Positions 1 to 12,311 are shown, numbered from the stretch's first letter. The stretch is 64,000 bases of DNA from Primula veris (GCA_963682055.1 OY821745.1:12345501-12409500), one strand, 5' to 3'. The notes: generated by a model from the sequence alone, not told the origin. Numbers and translations are program-made.

Positions 1-1904
1 TGAATCAAGCATTTGGTATATATGTGTTTTTAACAGTCTATTGTTTGTTAAGTACGACAAATCTGAAAGTCTTAATGCAGAGTAAATATTACTGGTAGTT
101 ATCTTTCGCAACATAATCGATCTTTTCATTTCCACCTCTTTAAAAGTACTATAAAGGTTCCAATATTCGATCTTCGATTTTGAAATTTTATTATATTATC
201 TTAAAACATGTATAAAATGTTTGTTTAAAAACGTTTTGTAGTAATCTCTTAACTGAAGAACTAATAAATTTAACCTCGATTATTAAGGAATATGACCAAA
301 TTCATAACCAAACTTCAGTTTATTTTTCGGCATAATGAATACGTGCCACATTCTATATGCTTTAACAAGCGGACACGTTTGCCATATGTGACTTGAATAA
401 CCCTCTTGCCAAATTTATGTATTATTAATTTGCTACAAAGTAAAGTATATATATACAAAAAATAAATATTTAAAAAGTTGTAAACAAAAACTAAAAATAA
501 GAAACATTTTCAGTACCCTCATGCATATGAAATTTATAAAAAAAATAAATAAAATACGTACTCTAGATCAAGAATTTCACTCTTTTGAGTGAGAAAATAT
601 ATTTAGTCATCGATTAAATAATTATAGATTTAAAATTCCCCGTCAATTATTGGGGGAATGAATTTATAACGTCTGAAATAAAAACTACAAAATATTTGGC
701 ATTAATGATTATTTAACTAAAAATTAGGTATAATCACGTGTTGACTAAATTCCCAAATATTATTACTCTTTATCTTGTTCATGCTACATGTGATATTGGT
801 TCCTTCACATGAGTTAATTCTTTTACTTTGCTTTGGAAAAGAAAATTCATAATGTTTGGTAACAATTTTTTTTTCCAAGATCAGAGTCTACAAATATGTT
901 TTGATAATCCACTGAAAATCTCGATTATAAAAATCTGAATTTTTTAGATTTTTTAGTCTAAAAATCAGATTTTTAGAAGCTGGATAATGTGACTTGCTAA
1001 ACACCCATAAATTTTTAAAATCTAAAATCTAAAAGTTCACTAAAAAAATATATGTTGACAAACGGAATTATTGTGACGTGAGAATGACAATCAGGATGAG
1101 CGGTCATGTAAACAAAAACTTTGAGTATTATAATGGGGTAATTTGTGTCGGTCCGCCTCATAAACTTTTATTAAGTCGCAATTAACGTACTCTGAAAACT
1201 TTATTAAGTTGGAGTCCGAATTAAATCAAAAAGTTTAATCTATTTCGATTTTTTAAGCTCTTCTTTCTAGTATATATAGTTAGGCGCATAGCGGAAATTT
1301 CGTACACCTTGTTGTGACTTTACGCTCGGGTAATAATCTAATACTCGGTAATTGACAAGTAAAATTAAGTTAACAATCAAATCTACAAATGATTCAGTTC
1401 ATGTAGCTAGCAGCTAGTTTATGAATTATTGATAAATTCCAAAATAAGGAAAAGTTTAATTAGGTATATTCAAGCTATAGTGGATTGAGTTACTTACCGA
1501 CGATAATGTGCATTGCTATGTACTAATGTACATAAAAGTTAACAAATCAATATTAAATTTTATCTTCCACTCATTATCTCACTTGGAAGGTAATTACCGA
1601 ACTTCAAACACTAGCTACTTTAAAAATGCAAGTATATATCGAACAAATAAAGTTAAAGTATAAACATAAAAAATTAAAAACGCCATCCTTTAGACTTTAG
1701 ATGGAGTACATTCCTAATAATTATTAATGGTTTGTTTGAGATTATGTTCCGATTGATATCGAAACCTAAAGTATTAGGTATTGACTCGGACACGGGACAC
1801 TGATGGCAGACCACTTAATTACTGGTGGGGTTCCTAAATAATTATATTGGATACATACTACCAAATTTTACGAACTGGCTTTGTTCTTTCATCCACTACA
1901 AATT
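1..1904. other. AT-rich intergenic DNA, no gene seen
   Basis: No open frame of useful length, RNA gene or complete mobile element could be supported here. One weak MITE candidate is listed separately. Confidence 0.7.
853..1003. mobile_element. candidate short MITE
   Basis: The left end reads tgtttggtaaca and the right end, reverse complemented, reads tgtttagcaagt, giving a short imperfect terminal inverted repeat. The interior is AT-rich and partly palindromic. No target duplication was resolved, so this is only a candidate. Confidence 0.3.
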
Positions 1905-2032
1905 AAGATTAAAATAGTCACAAACTTGTCAAAAATCGACAAAACCGTCACAAAACTCCGTGAAAAATAGTGGTGTTACTCGTCACAAAAATAGTTGTCA
2001 CTATTTAGGCATGCATCTTTTTTTAGTGATCG
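1905..2032 (-). mobile_element. CACTA-like element end (relic)
   Basis: Read on the minus strand the segment starts cactaaaaaaag and carries spaced copies of a gtgacgg/tttgtgac motif. The same arrangement recurs at 19262-19442 and 33462-33652. CACTA (En/Spm) transposons begin with CACTA and have short subterminal repeats, so I infer three solo ends of related elements. No second end or transposase is visible. Confidence 0.4.
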
Positions 2033-3417
2033 TATTATGAGTAAGCTCGACAACTCTCCCCGAGTTGTTTATATTTCCTTACTCTCTTATAGCCTTAATT
2101 ACTACTAGCATGCATTAGCGTTAGCATTAGCATTTGAAATGTCTTTTTTTCAAAAAAAAATCTGAAAAGTCTGTTTTCTTCAAAATTTTCCATAGCCTTT
2201 CCCCCTCTTTCTCCTTCTCCCTTTATAACTACGTAATTCCTTACTGAATATTTATATATACAACCATGCATATAAGATTTTCATCCAACTATTTCGGCTC
2301 GGCTCCAAAAAGTACGGAAGTTTTACGCTTCTAGCTAGGACGTCTATGTTAGAAGCAATATAAAAATTGCTCGCCAACTACTACATACATATTGAAATTA
2401 ATTTACTTCTTATTATGGAGGCAAAATTTGTGCCAAAATAAATTAAAGTAATTTAAAATTGTGCTTTCTTCCTTTATCGTTATATTATCAAGTAAAGTAG
2501 ACATACATCGGTCATGGTGTTGTATATTAACTTTACTTTTTATCATGGGACAAGCTAAGTGGGGCTGCACCGCTCGTATTTTTAAAAAATAGTTTTTTAC
2601 AGTGTAATTTTTTTTTATAACGAAAAATAGCTATTTAGCTCCACATATTGAAATTTTAAAATTCAGCATTCCCAATTACTGATTCTGGTTCCGCCACTGC
2701 TTTTTACTCTTGCTTAATTTAAATACCTCATCATACGTACGATGGGACAATAATTTCAAAGGTATATCCTCATTGCTATTTAAGTAAACATAAATTATAT
2801 CTTCGTAGTTCGTATCACCTCACTACTTTTGTTTTAGATGGATAGGATATTATACATGTAAGCAAAGGGATAAAGTTTAATATTGAAAATGATCATTAGA
2901 ATATGAAAAGTTTGCCTTCGCTTTTACCTTTAAATAATTTGTGGCTGGTGCGCAAATTGTCTCTTTTGATAGATGGAGCGGAACAGCATATAAAAAACAA
3001 AAAGAATTAATCGCTTTTGATTGTCCTAATTTTCTCAAAATTATAATGGTTTTATATATTTGTCTCTTTTTTCATGAACAGCGCTGAATAAAATCAATAA
3101 AGTCATCGACTCGGTGCCAAAAAATAGTAACACGCTGCCCTTCTTAATCTAGCTATATAACTTTCATGGAAATATGGGCAGGTTTTGGTAGATGAAATTG
3201 AAAGGAGGTTAAGTGTCACCCTTTGGTTTAAACACTAATTAACATATTTACTACGTGAATAAGGATAAAATTGTATAAATACTGCACATGATAAGTTAAG
3301 TTATGATAAATTGTCCCAATTGAATGTTGTTTTGATTAGTACTACAAGGCTACAAATCAACCGAATGAACTGAACGAAAGTGATGTTTATGATCGGTTCG
3401 TCTGTTCAGTAGATCGG
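2033..3417. other. AT-rich intergenic DNA, nothing recognised
   Basis: No coding or structural signal could be supported in this stretch. Confidence 0.65.
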
Positions 3418-3774
3418 TTCATGTTTGCTTCATATTAATTAATGAACAATACTATATTCTCGTTCATGTTAGAACCAAAAAAAATGTAAAATTACGCATG
3501 TGATAAAATTATAAACAAAATAAATTAATCAAAACTAACACAAATATTAACAAGGTGAATGGATGTGTGTTCATGTTTGCTTCATATTAATTAATGAACA
3601 ATACTATATTCTCGTTCATGTTAGAACCAAAAAAAATGTAAAATTACGCATGTGATAAAATTATAAACAAAATAAATTAATCAAAACTAACACAAATATT
3701 AACAAGGTGAATGGATGTGTGTTCATGTTTGCTTCATATTAATTAATGAACAATACTATATTCTCGTTCATGTT
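3418..3774. repeat. 152-bp tandem repeat, 2.35 copies
   Basis: Copies begin with ttcatgtttgcttcat at 3418, 3570 and 3722, a constant spacing of 152 bp. The first two copies look identical and the third stops after about 53 bp. Identity with no visible substitution implies a recent local duplication. Confidence 0.9.
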
Positions 3775-3830
3775 CAGCTCATTTAAAAACGATCAAACGT
3801 GAATCGAACACTTGACAAGCTGATTCGACC

Positions 3831-5110
3831 CATAAAGTGTATATTTTCGGTGTTATATATGGGCATTTTATCCATCTTAAAGTGCATATATGGTTGATTT
3901 TATATACGTTTCACGCATTTTGTCATTTTTGAGTTGTTTATTTTTGACCATTTTAGGTCAAAATATGTTAATTTTGTGTATTAAGGGACTCAAAGTGATA
4001 ATGGAAGGACTTTAAGGACCCAAAAGATCAAATTAAGAAGTTAGATGCCGGTTCCAAGCAAAAGATCAAGAAGATATTCAACAAATCATCAAAATATTGA
4101 ACGGAATTTGATCCCCGCTAGATGATCCGGGTCAATGAATTGTGATCCGGATCAATAAATAGTGTTTACAACATTTTTGACCAATTAGAAAGTGACGTCA
4201 TCTGATCCGGATCACTGTATTTTAGGAATTAGATTTTACAATTTTCTGAGAAATAAACTATAAATACTACGGATGTACGTAAACCTACTTTTTTAGGCTC
4301 TGTCTCCGGGCAGAAACCCGGATTAGAAAGTGATTACAACATTTTTGACCAATTATAAAGTGACACATCATCTGATCCGGATCACTGTATTTTAAAAAAT
4401 TAGGTTTTAAAATTTTCTAACAAAGACACTATAAATACTACTGATGTAAAACTATTTTTTTAAACTCTCCTTCCGGGCAAAAACCCGTAATTCAATTCTT
4501 TCTCTTTAATTTTAATCATTCTCAATTTAATTTAATTTTTCCTTCTCCACATACGATACTTCACCTTTATTAGCATCTCCTTCTTCTTTTTACTGAAATT
4601 CTAAGGTGTTTTCGCCTATTCGGTAACATCTATCCTTCTTCCTATTTCTATTTTATTATTGCTTATTTATTTATTTAACTTTAATACTGTTTTAGTATAT
4701 ATTTTATATTTGAGAATAAATAAAAGTAGGTATTGACAAATCTATCTTGCCTTGACAACATGAACTTCATGTTTCAGAGAATCGGGGAAGGTGCTTGACA
4801 GATGATGAGAGAGAGCGAAGTTGATGACTTGTTCTTATTTTATTAGTTTAGATCAAACGACAAATGTGCGAGCCGTATCGTTATTCAAAACTAGAAAAGC
4901 TATGTTTAAATATATTATTGTTATTTTACATAATCTCTTGGTAAGACTCGTACTATATACGAATTTATAAATTTTATTAATACGATTGACCCTAGTGCTC
5001 TTACTATGTAAAATTGTATTTGTCGATATTTTAAATAAGATTATTTAATTCATAAAAAAAAATATAATGGACACTTACTAAAGTATATACTAATAGATAT
5101 GCACTTTATG
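3831..5110. mobile_element. repetitive element with CATAAAGTG ends (solo-LTR or DNA element)
   Basis: The left end reads cataaagtgtatatt and the reverse complement of the right end reads cataaagtgcatatc. Inside are two ctataaatac TATA-like boxes, pyrimidine-rich tracts and a 168-bp direct duplication, as seen in plant LTR promoters. No matching target duplication was found on either side, so both the class and the limits are uncertain. Confidence 0.4.
4168..4500. repeat. 168-bp direct duplication of a TATA-containing segment
   Basis: acaacatttttgaccaatta starts at 4168 and again at 4336. Each copy contains a gatccggatcactgtatttt block, a ctataaatact box and a cgggcaaaaacccg or cgggcagaaacccg block. 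The copies differ by scattered substitutions and small indels. Confidence 0.8.
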
Positions 5111-5272
5111 AAATACATACATGTATCTATGCAGTTAAAGATTTGCGAGATATATCGTGTTTGTGGTTTTTTCTGCTTTTTCAAATTCCGACAATCTCTG
5201 TTAAGATTACATTCAACTTTTTCTTTTAACTTTTTTAGATTAGTCGATCAATAATTAGATGCTCCGACATAG

Positions 5273-5504
5273 CCCATCGAAGTTTCGTATAGCCCGTCGG
5301 AGCTCCATGCAACCCGTTAGTGTTGTAGTCAGCCCTTCTGAGTCTTGTCAGAACTTTTTGCATCTTATCGAAGCTTGAGGCATCCCGTTGGAGCTCAGAA
5401 CATCTCCATGAAGTTCACGGAGGCCCACAAAGACTCATTGGAGCCCTATCAGAGCTCTCGACATCCCGACGGAGATCTGGACAGCTTTTAGGAGCTACAG
5501 ACAC
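5273..5504. repeat. degenerate 20-bp minisatellite
   Basis: About eleven units of 20 bp (one of 21, and an 11-bp remnant) follow each other. A rough consensus is CCCGTCGGAGCTC followed by a variable tail ending in ACAT or ACAG. The block is far more GC-rich than its surroundings. It has no useful open frame on the plus strand. Confidence 0.75.
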
Positions 5505-6750
5505 CATACCATGAGATTTGACAGAGTTTTCTTAATATATCATCAAATTTTAGGAAAAACGTTTGAAAATAATGTACATAAAACTAGGATCGGAGAGACA
5601 CCTGAATGGTTTAATTGAACTTATAAGATATTTAACCAATAAATTAATATGACGTCAACTGATAATAAAATGAGTGTTGATATTTTAGATTTTAAATATT
5701 CTAAAAGAGAGATGAATATAGATTATTATATAAAAAGGTGGTGATTATGCTTTAACTAATTTCTAAAAAAAAGGTGGGGTGAATTAATTAAGCTCATGGC
5801 AAAAGGAAAAAAAATATATATATAGTAGTACATATAAAAGACCCAAATTGTTTTGACAGATTTTCAGGAAATAACTTAAGAATGTGAAAGTATAGGAGTA
5901 TTATAGAGAGTTGAGGGATATAATATTGTGTCATTAATGCTAACATAACATGTTGTATTTAACCTGACTAAATTTACACCCGCTCTAAAGGTTGACGAGT
6001 ACTCTGTAATTGTTCTAGAGTTTAGACTTTTAGTTGCAAAAACAAAATAGAAAACTAAAAGAAGTACTCGAAAGTAAAAAGGAATACTCCGACATTTCAT
6101 TGTAGCACTCTACCACTGGGAAAAAACTTTACATCATATTATATATATATATATATATGCGGCGTAATTTACTATCGATAAAATATAACGGTCAAAGAAA
6201 AAAAAACCCAATTAATTAAGATTATGGTGTTTTTATCTCTTTAATGAGATTCTGTCACCTTTGGATACCCATTATCCGATTTTTTTGTGGACAAAAAGTA
6301 AATCTCTTTTGTATGAAAAGTAAATATTCGTAATCAAGTCATATATATAAAGGCAGGCAGAGAGCACCAATGATTTATAAATAAATTTGAAAATGAAAAA
6401 ACTATATTCGAAATTCAAAGTTGTCTCATTCTTTTCAAGCCTCAAAAGCCAAGGATATTCAAAGATTTGCAAGTTTGTGAATGAAAGTTTGTGAGTTGAA
6501 TTATATTGGAGCTAAGAATCTGATTCCTGAAAAATCAAAATTACAGATCAAGTCGCAAAAAAGTGAACATAATAATAATACGGATTTACTTACAGTTATA
6601 GTTTCATATATTATTTGTGTATTTATAGAACAAAGTGGAATTCACCCATTTTAGTAGTTCTAAATAACAATTAATGCCTTCTACATAGCTCTTTTAAACT
6701 TTAATTCCCTGCAGGTATGTATTATAAGTTGCATTTATTATAAGTAACAC
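5505..6750. other. AT-rich DNA, no gene seen
   Basis: The stretch holds a short (TA)n run near 6140 and no convincing coding sequence. The short minus-strand open frames near 5876 and 6272 are hydrophobic low-complexity translations with no family resemblance. Confidence 0.65.
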
Positions 6751-6760
6751 TTTTTATTAA

Positions 6761-6768
6761 TATATAAA
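6761..6768 (+). promoter_or_regulatory. TATA box ahead of a broken first exon
   Basis: The sequence is tatataaa. It lies about 90 bp upstream of the ATG at 6852 and is followed by a CT-repeat leader (ctctctctctctc), the usual make-up of a plant core promoter. Confidence 0.5.
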
Positions 6769-6851
6769 CCCTAATAATTCTATTTTTCATAAAGAAACAG
6801 ATAACGCATCCAGCTAACTAAAATCTCTCTCTCTCTCACTAGAATCGAGCT

Positions 6852-6973
6852 ATGTCAGGAGCCAAATTATCAGCTAGGAAACGATCGTCGGCTTCATAAT
6901 TAGAGAATCCGAAGGCGAAGAAGAATATCAGTAGCCACGTTATCGATGATAATTTCGATGTTCATCTCTCCAG
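6852..6973 (+). pseudogene. probable first exon of an unidentified gene, with premature stop
   Basis: An ATG follows a TATA box and a CT-rich leader. The frame reads MSGAKLSARKRSSAS, meets TAA at 6897-6899, then stays open through a basic and then acidic stretch (LENPKAKKNISSHV, IDDNFDVHLS) and ends in AG followed by GTATAT, a good plant splice donor. I do not recognise the protein. Base composition and codon use are unlike the surrounding AT-rich DNA, which argues for real exon descent. The presumed intron has been entered by a hAT MITE at 6991-7443. No downstream exon was identified, so this is either a gene fragment or a gene decayed by a nonsense change. Confidence 0.45.
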
Positions 6974-6990
6974 GTATATATAGATCTACT

Positions 6991-7443
6991 CATAGGCGGA
7001 ATCAGGATGATTTTCCTTGGGGGTTGTGATGTAAAAAATATGTCGAATTATTAAAAAAAAAAAAGGTCTAATACAAAAATATTTATTTTTTTATGTTTAA
7101 CATAGAATAAAATAAATATGAAATCAAGACAAATGACATTGGACAGTAAAATAATTTTCTATGTAATCTTTTTTGAGAAAATACAATGGCTATTTAGAAA
7201 ATTTGGTAATTTTAAAATAAAAAACATAAAATTTTAGAAAAAATAAGCTAACATGATTTGAACTTCTAATCTTTCACTAACTTATAATCCAAATTTTACC
7301 ATTACACCAGTAATTCTTTTGTTTAACTAGGGAGGCTATCAATGTATATATCTCGAAATTTTTTTAATTACATGTATAAATAAAATTGAAAATCGTCGCC
7401 AGGGTGATGACGGCCACCGCCAACCCCCTTGGGTCTGCCCCTG
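6991..7443. mobile_element. hAT-type MITE with 8-bp target duplication
   Basis: The 8-bp sequence gatctact flanks the element at 6983-6990 and 7444-7451. The left terminus reads CATAGGCGGA and the reverse-complemented right terminus CAGGGGCAGA, matching the CA(G/A)GGGC-type ends of plant hAT elements. There is no coding capacity in 453 bp, so it is non-autonomous. Confidence 0.75.
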
Positions 7444-7451
7444 GATCTACT

Positions 7452-7647
7452 CGATTGAGTTTCTGTTGTGTTTAATTGAAGTTAAAGTGAAATTAAAGGA
7501 ATTACCTATCTATCTATTTACATGTATATAGAATGATCTATCTATTATTCACTTTGAGTTTTTTAGTGGTATGTATACATACACATGTATGTACAGTTTT
7601 TGTTGTTTTTTGTTAAATTAGCAGTGATTTTTTTAGATAAATTCTCT

Positions 7648-7696
<49 letters not shown>

Positions 7697-8613
7697 TAAT
7701 TATATGTATGTATATATGTATGTAGACACACACATATGTAGTTTCTGCTGTTTTAATTAAATCTGCATTGAAATTAAATTGGGACAATTGTAATTTTGAC
7801 AACTGTACTGATGATGGGGTGATGACGACGAATTAGGTTTATGTTTTCATGAATTAGGCTCAACGTATCTTTGTAGATTTATTTATTTTGTAGATTTATT
7901 AATTTAGAGATTTGGTAAGATTTGATGAGAATTAGTTGTTTTTAAGATTGTTTTGGGACTGGTTTTGGGCGTTTCAGGTTTAAACGAGCATGCTTTGAGA
8001 CTGCAAAGTGATATATTTTGAGACTGTAACGCAACTTGTTCCGGGTTGTAATGCAACTTGTTTTGAGAATGTAACACATCTTGTTTTGGGTTGAAATATA
8101 GCTCGTTTTGCGACCGAGAAACGGTCCAATTTTTTTTGGCTGTTTTGCAGCTTGTTTGGCTGTAACGCGGAGCTGGTTTCAAGACCATGATGGGGTCCAA
8201 AACTCCACTGTTGGATTCGAACCAATAATGTGTTTTGATCTTATCATTGGATGATTTGGGTTAAATTCATTTGTGCTGTCAATTTATGGTCGAAACATAG
8301 CTCGATTTTAAACTGATATGAACTCCGAGTTTGGGATGAACCGGAGGTTGTTTTAAGGCATAAATTGAGTCTGTATTTGGGCTAAAAAGTAGTAGTTTGA
8401 TTTTTAGATGAATGATTTGTTAGTTGGTTATTTGTCTAATATTTAGGCAGAGACTGTATGATTTTTAGGTGTACATGTTTTGTATAATTTTGTTTAGTGA
8501 CTATATACATCCGTAAACTCAAAATGATAACATCGCTTGCATCAACACCTAGGTTCAAGAGGTTGTTGGTTCAAATCCCTCCGAATTTGTTTTTCTTTTA
8601 ATTTAAAGTAAGT
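7452..8613. other. intron-like or intergenic DNA with (TA)n and a degenerate repeat
   Basis: A (TA)n microsatellite lies at about 7650-7692. From about 7930 to 8180 a loose repeat of roughly 24 bp recurs around ttttgagactgtaacgcaacttg. No gene could be supported. Confidence 0.6.
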
Positions 8614-9090
8614 ATATGCACTTCCGACTGAACTATACACTTTTGACGGTATTGTTTACTTTTATTAAATTGTATACATTTTTCATCGAACTGTATGCAC
8701 TTTCAAGTGAAACAATATGTACTTTTTGAGTGAACAATATGCACTTTTTGACTGATCTATATGCACTTTCAGTTGAAATAGATGCACTTTCAGCTGAACT
8801 AGATGCATTTTCACCTGAACTATATGCACTTTCAGCTGAACTAGATGCATTTTCGACTGAATGAGATGCACTTTCGATTGAACGAGGTGCACTTTTAGCC
8901 GAACCACATGCACTTTCAGTCGAGCCACATGCACTTTCAACTGAACCACATGCACTTTCAGCTGAACCACATGCACTTTTACATGAATTATATTCACTTT
9001 CAGCTGAAGTATATGCACTTTCGAGTGTATTAGATGCACTTTTGATTGAACTGGATGTGTTTTCCATTGAACTACATACACTTTCGACTG
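8614..9090 (-). repeat. 21-bp minisatellite (about 22 units)
   Basis: Units of 21 bp with consensus close to atgcactttcagctgaacta repeat without a break. Because 21 is a multiple of three and stops are scarce, two minus-strand frames stay open over the array and would encode seven-residue repeats such as ESACGSV. I read these as by-products of the repeat, since there is no promoter or splice context. Confidence 0.85.
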
Positions 9091-10424
9091 AAATAGATAA
9101 ATATGTCAATTCACTTTTTTGTAGATAGGACTGAAGTGATAAAATTTCAGCTGATTTTTTTGATGAAAAATTCACTTTTATGTGAAAAAAATTCACTTTT
9201 TGGTTAAAAAATCCATTTTTTGGTGAAAAACATCACTTTTTTGTCAAAACGACTTTATTTGGTGTAAAAAGTGGTATACCGACAAAAATATAAAAAAAAT
9301 TAATTTTTGTTTTTGTTTTTTTGTGTTTTTTTTTCTTCAGTTTTTGTGATTTTTTAATTTTTTTTAATTTTTTTTTGTGATTTTTTCATTTTTTTAATTT
9401 TTTTGAAATTTATGATTTTTTATAAAAATACATTATTTGTTATTTTTTTAAAAAAAAATTGTGTTTTTTTTCATTTTGGTATTTTGTTTTTCATTTTTTG
9501 TGATTTTACATTTTTTTCATTTTTTATGATTTTTTTTCCTTTTTTTGTGATTTTTTTATAGAAATATTTTTTTTGGTGATTTTTTTTCATTGTTTCTGAT
9601 TTTTTGTGATTTTTCGGTTTTTTAGAAATTTCTTTTTTGTAATTTGAAACTATTTTTTGGGGTTTCTAGAGAGAGAAAACATGTGTATTATATTTTGGGT
9701 TATGTAATGGTGTTTTGTTAAATAAACTGAACAATTAAAAAGTGATACATATGAAGAATTTGAACTTATTGAGATATCTAGAGAGAATATAAGTTGCTAT
9801 AAGTTATTTATAGGGAATTCTCCTATCTAATAAAACCCGGGTTTGCAATGTTTTACAACTGAGCTTTATAACATGTAATTAGTATTTCAAAAGAATATCT
9901 ATTTTTTCAATTACGTCAAAAACGAAAAAGTAAAAATTAATAAAAAATTGAGGTTATGATTTGAAAATCTCATCTCTAAATTTTTACCAGTTCTTTTTTC
10001 TTCAAAAGTTTTCTTTTAAAAAAATTTCAGAAGTCAAAAAGAAAAGTATGTTGGAATTTAATCGGTGCATATAAGCAATACAACATAACCGGTTTTGTCC
10101 AACTTTGAGGACCGGTACGGATATGTTAAACTCCACAAAACAGTTTGTGGCTACTACCGTATCAAAGTACGTCACAAGGGCTTCAAAATGGTATAAGATA
10201 CATACAAAACAGATGATCGATGTGACGGATATGGATCTCCAAAAATGAGGGTCCGAATGTATTTAAGAAATTGGATGTTTAACCCAATCCCATGAGTTAT
10301 TGAAGGGAACTCATCCCAGTCGACGAGTTTAGAGGAATTTCAATAGTTTATATAATATTGCAAATGAGTTAATAATTGGGATCTAGGTCTCCCAATTTGG
10401 TAGGAAATAATATATAATATATAT
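9091..10424. other. T-rich arrays and a segment shared with the hAT element at 24.2 kb
   Basis: From 9290 to 9660 the DNA is runs of T broken by gtgat, like 24980-25320. Bases 9716-9830 closely match the reverse complement of about 24810-24930 inside the hAT-type element. The block 8614-9840 may therefore be a relative of that element, but no ends were found. The rest is featureless. Confidence 0.55.
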
Positions 10425-10427
10425 TAA

Positions 10428-10679
10428 GGGCTCGTTTGATTGCCGGATTATAAATGTCGAGATTATGAGTTTATTGGGATAAGAAAAAAATGATAGAATT
10501 AGTAATCCTAGTACTCATAATACCACACACCCCTGTGTATTACAAATATCTCATTTTTCCATCATTTGAAATCCGGAATTATTAATGGTCCCTCATCCAT
10601 TTTGTGTACCAAACGCATGACTTATGAGCCCGCAGTATTTGTAATCCCAATACACCTTAATCCCGTTCTAAACAAGGTC
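10428..10679. mobile_element. Tourist-like (PIF/Harbinger) MITE
   Basis: Ends read GGGCTCGTTTGATTGCCGGA on the left and, reverse complemented, AGACCTTGTTTAGAACGGGA on the right. The trinucleotide taa flanks both sides (10425-10427 and 10680-10682), the usual 3-bp target duplication of this superfamily. The element is 252 bp and non-coding. Confidence 0.65.
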
Positions 10680-10957
10680 TAATTCTATTTGCTTAGATGT
10701 TGCATGCATAGGAAATAATATAGTTAATATATTATTTAGCTTTAGTTTATTATGTTTAATTTTATATCGTATACCGATTCATATTTTACGATATTGTCTT
10801 ACCATTTTATACGAATCACAACAAAGTTAACCGAGGTCAAAAGAAAGTCAATGTCGTAAATTTGAGTTTGGATATAAGTACTTGATTTTATAAAAATGAG
10901 TTTGAAAACAGACGCACGCAGTCCCCGCTAAATCGTTCTCTAATACCACCAATTATG

Positions 10958-11520
10958 GATGACAATTTTGCGGATTTCAACCTGACTCGACTCGACCTGA
11001 CCAGAGTACAAAGTCACACTTTGACCCGACTCGACCCATTTGACCCATTTTTTTAAAATAATTTTTTTTTCCTTTAAAAAAATAAATCTCATAAATGTCA
11101 AAAATTTCAAATAAAATTTGTTAGGTAAAATGAAAAATCATTTGATTTAGAAATATAATATAAAAATACTATAAAAAAAGAGTTTAATGTATATGAAAGA
11201 GAGTCTTAAATTGCATTTTTAGCCATTTAAAATATAAAAAGAGAGACTTTAATTTATATGAGAGAGAGAAGATAGAGGGTGTTAAGTTACAATTTTTAAT
11301 TTGTACTTTTAGCCATTCAAATGTATGTTATCTATTATTACATAAGTGATACTTTAATGTATATGATTAGAGATAGAAATGGGAGAGTGTTAACTTGCAC
11401 TTTTTAAGTTGCACTTTTTTAAGTTACACTTTTACCAATTTAAATCCTATCAAAATAGAATTGTACTTTTACCCGACCCGCGACGGATCGAGTCGGATTG
11501 AAACCCGTAAAATTGTCATC
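10958..11520. mobile_element. hAT-like MITE with GATGACAATTTT ends
   Basis: The left terminus gatgacaattttgcggattt and the reverse-complemented right terminus gatgacaattttacgggttt form a clear inverted repeat. Next to both ends are ctcgacccg-type blocks common in plant non-autonomous hAT elements. The target duplication is not clean: ccaccaa on one side and ccacaaa on the other. Confidence 0.6.
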
Positions 11521-12273
11521 ATGCCACAAACTAATAATTCTCTTCTGAGATCATTAATTAATCTGACAAAGGTGAACTGTTGTAGGATTCCATGATCATT
11601 GTAGCGAACACCATCGGTGAACATTATGATATTCTTATTTGATGATAGCATATTAACGGAAAAAATTATAATGTATTATCTGCTTTTAACGATTTATTTA
11701 TCAGACTAGCAAAATAAACAATTAATATACTGAACTATCATAATATTCACAATTCAGGTATTGCCATTAATTTAATTGGATGAAAGTTAATTTCACTTTT
11801 TATTTTGTTCATATTCTTTGTAACTTGTATAAATTTAATCATATCTTTTCTAAACATTACAATTTACAATATTTCTGTTAAAACACATGTATATACATAC
11901 ATAATAAGTATCTCAGTTTTAAAAAACATATTATTTGACTTGATTTTTTTTTAAAATAAAAAAAAATTATAATTTTTACACTTTCTTTAAAACTAAACTA
12001 AAGTATTCATGAAAAAAGTTTATTTGTTATGAAAAAAAGTATTAATGAAACGAAACCAAAGTTTTAGATTTATGACATTCGATCAAAAATTATTTGAGCC
12101 CACATCACTATTTGAATACTTTCATGAAAAAACGGTAAAAAAATTGTTATTTTTTTCAAAAAAAAAATCATTTCTTTGTAAATAAAATATATTTGTTAAC
12201 TATTTATAATTTATTCGTATACACAAACATCATCTAGAATTTATATTATTTGTAATAATATATATACATACAT

Positions 12274-12311
<38 letters not shown>

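Noticed and set aside
3831..5110. Firm call of a solo LTR
   Set aside because: TATA-like boxes and a promoter-like duplication are suggestive, but no target duplication matched, so it was left as an unclassified element.
8545..8590. tRNA-like T-arm (ggttcaaatccctcc) suggesting a tRNA or SINE
   Set aside because: No A-box, no acceptor or anticodon stem and no SINE-like tail could be found nearby.
8614..9090. CRISPR-like array
   Set aside because: Units are contiguous 21-bp repeats without spacers, in a plant genome.
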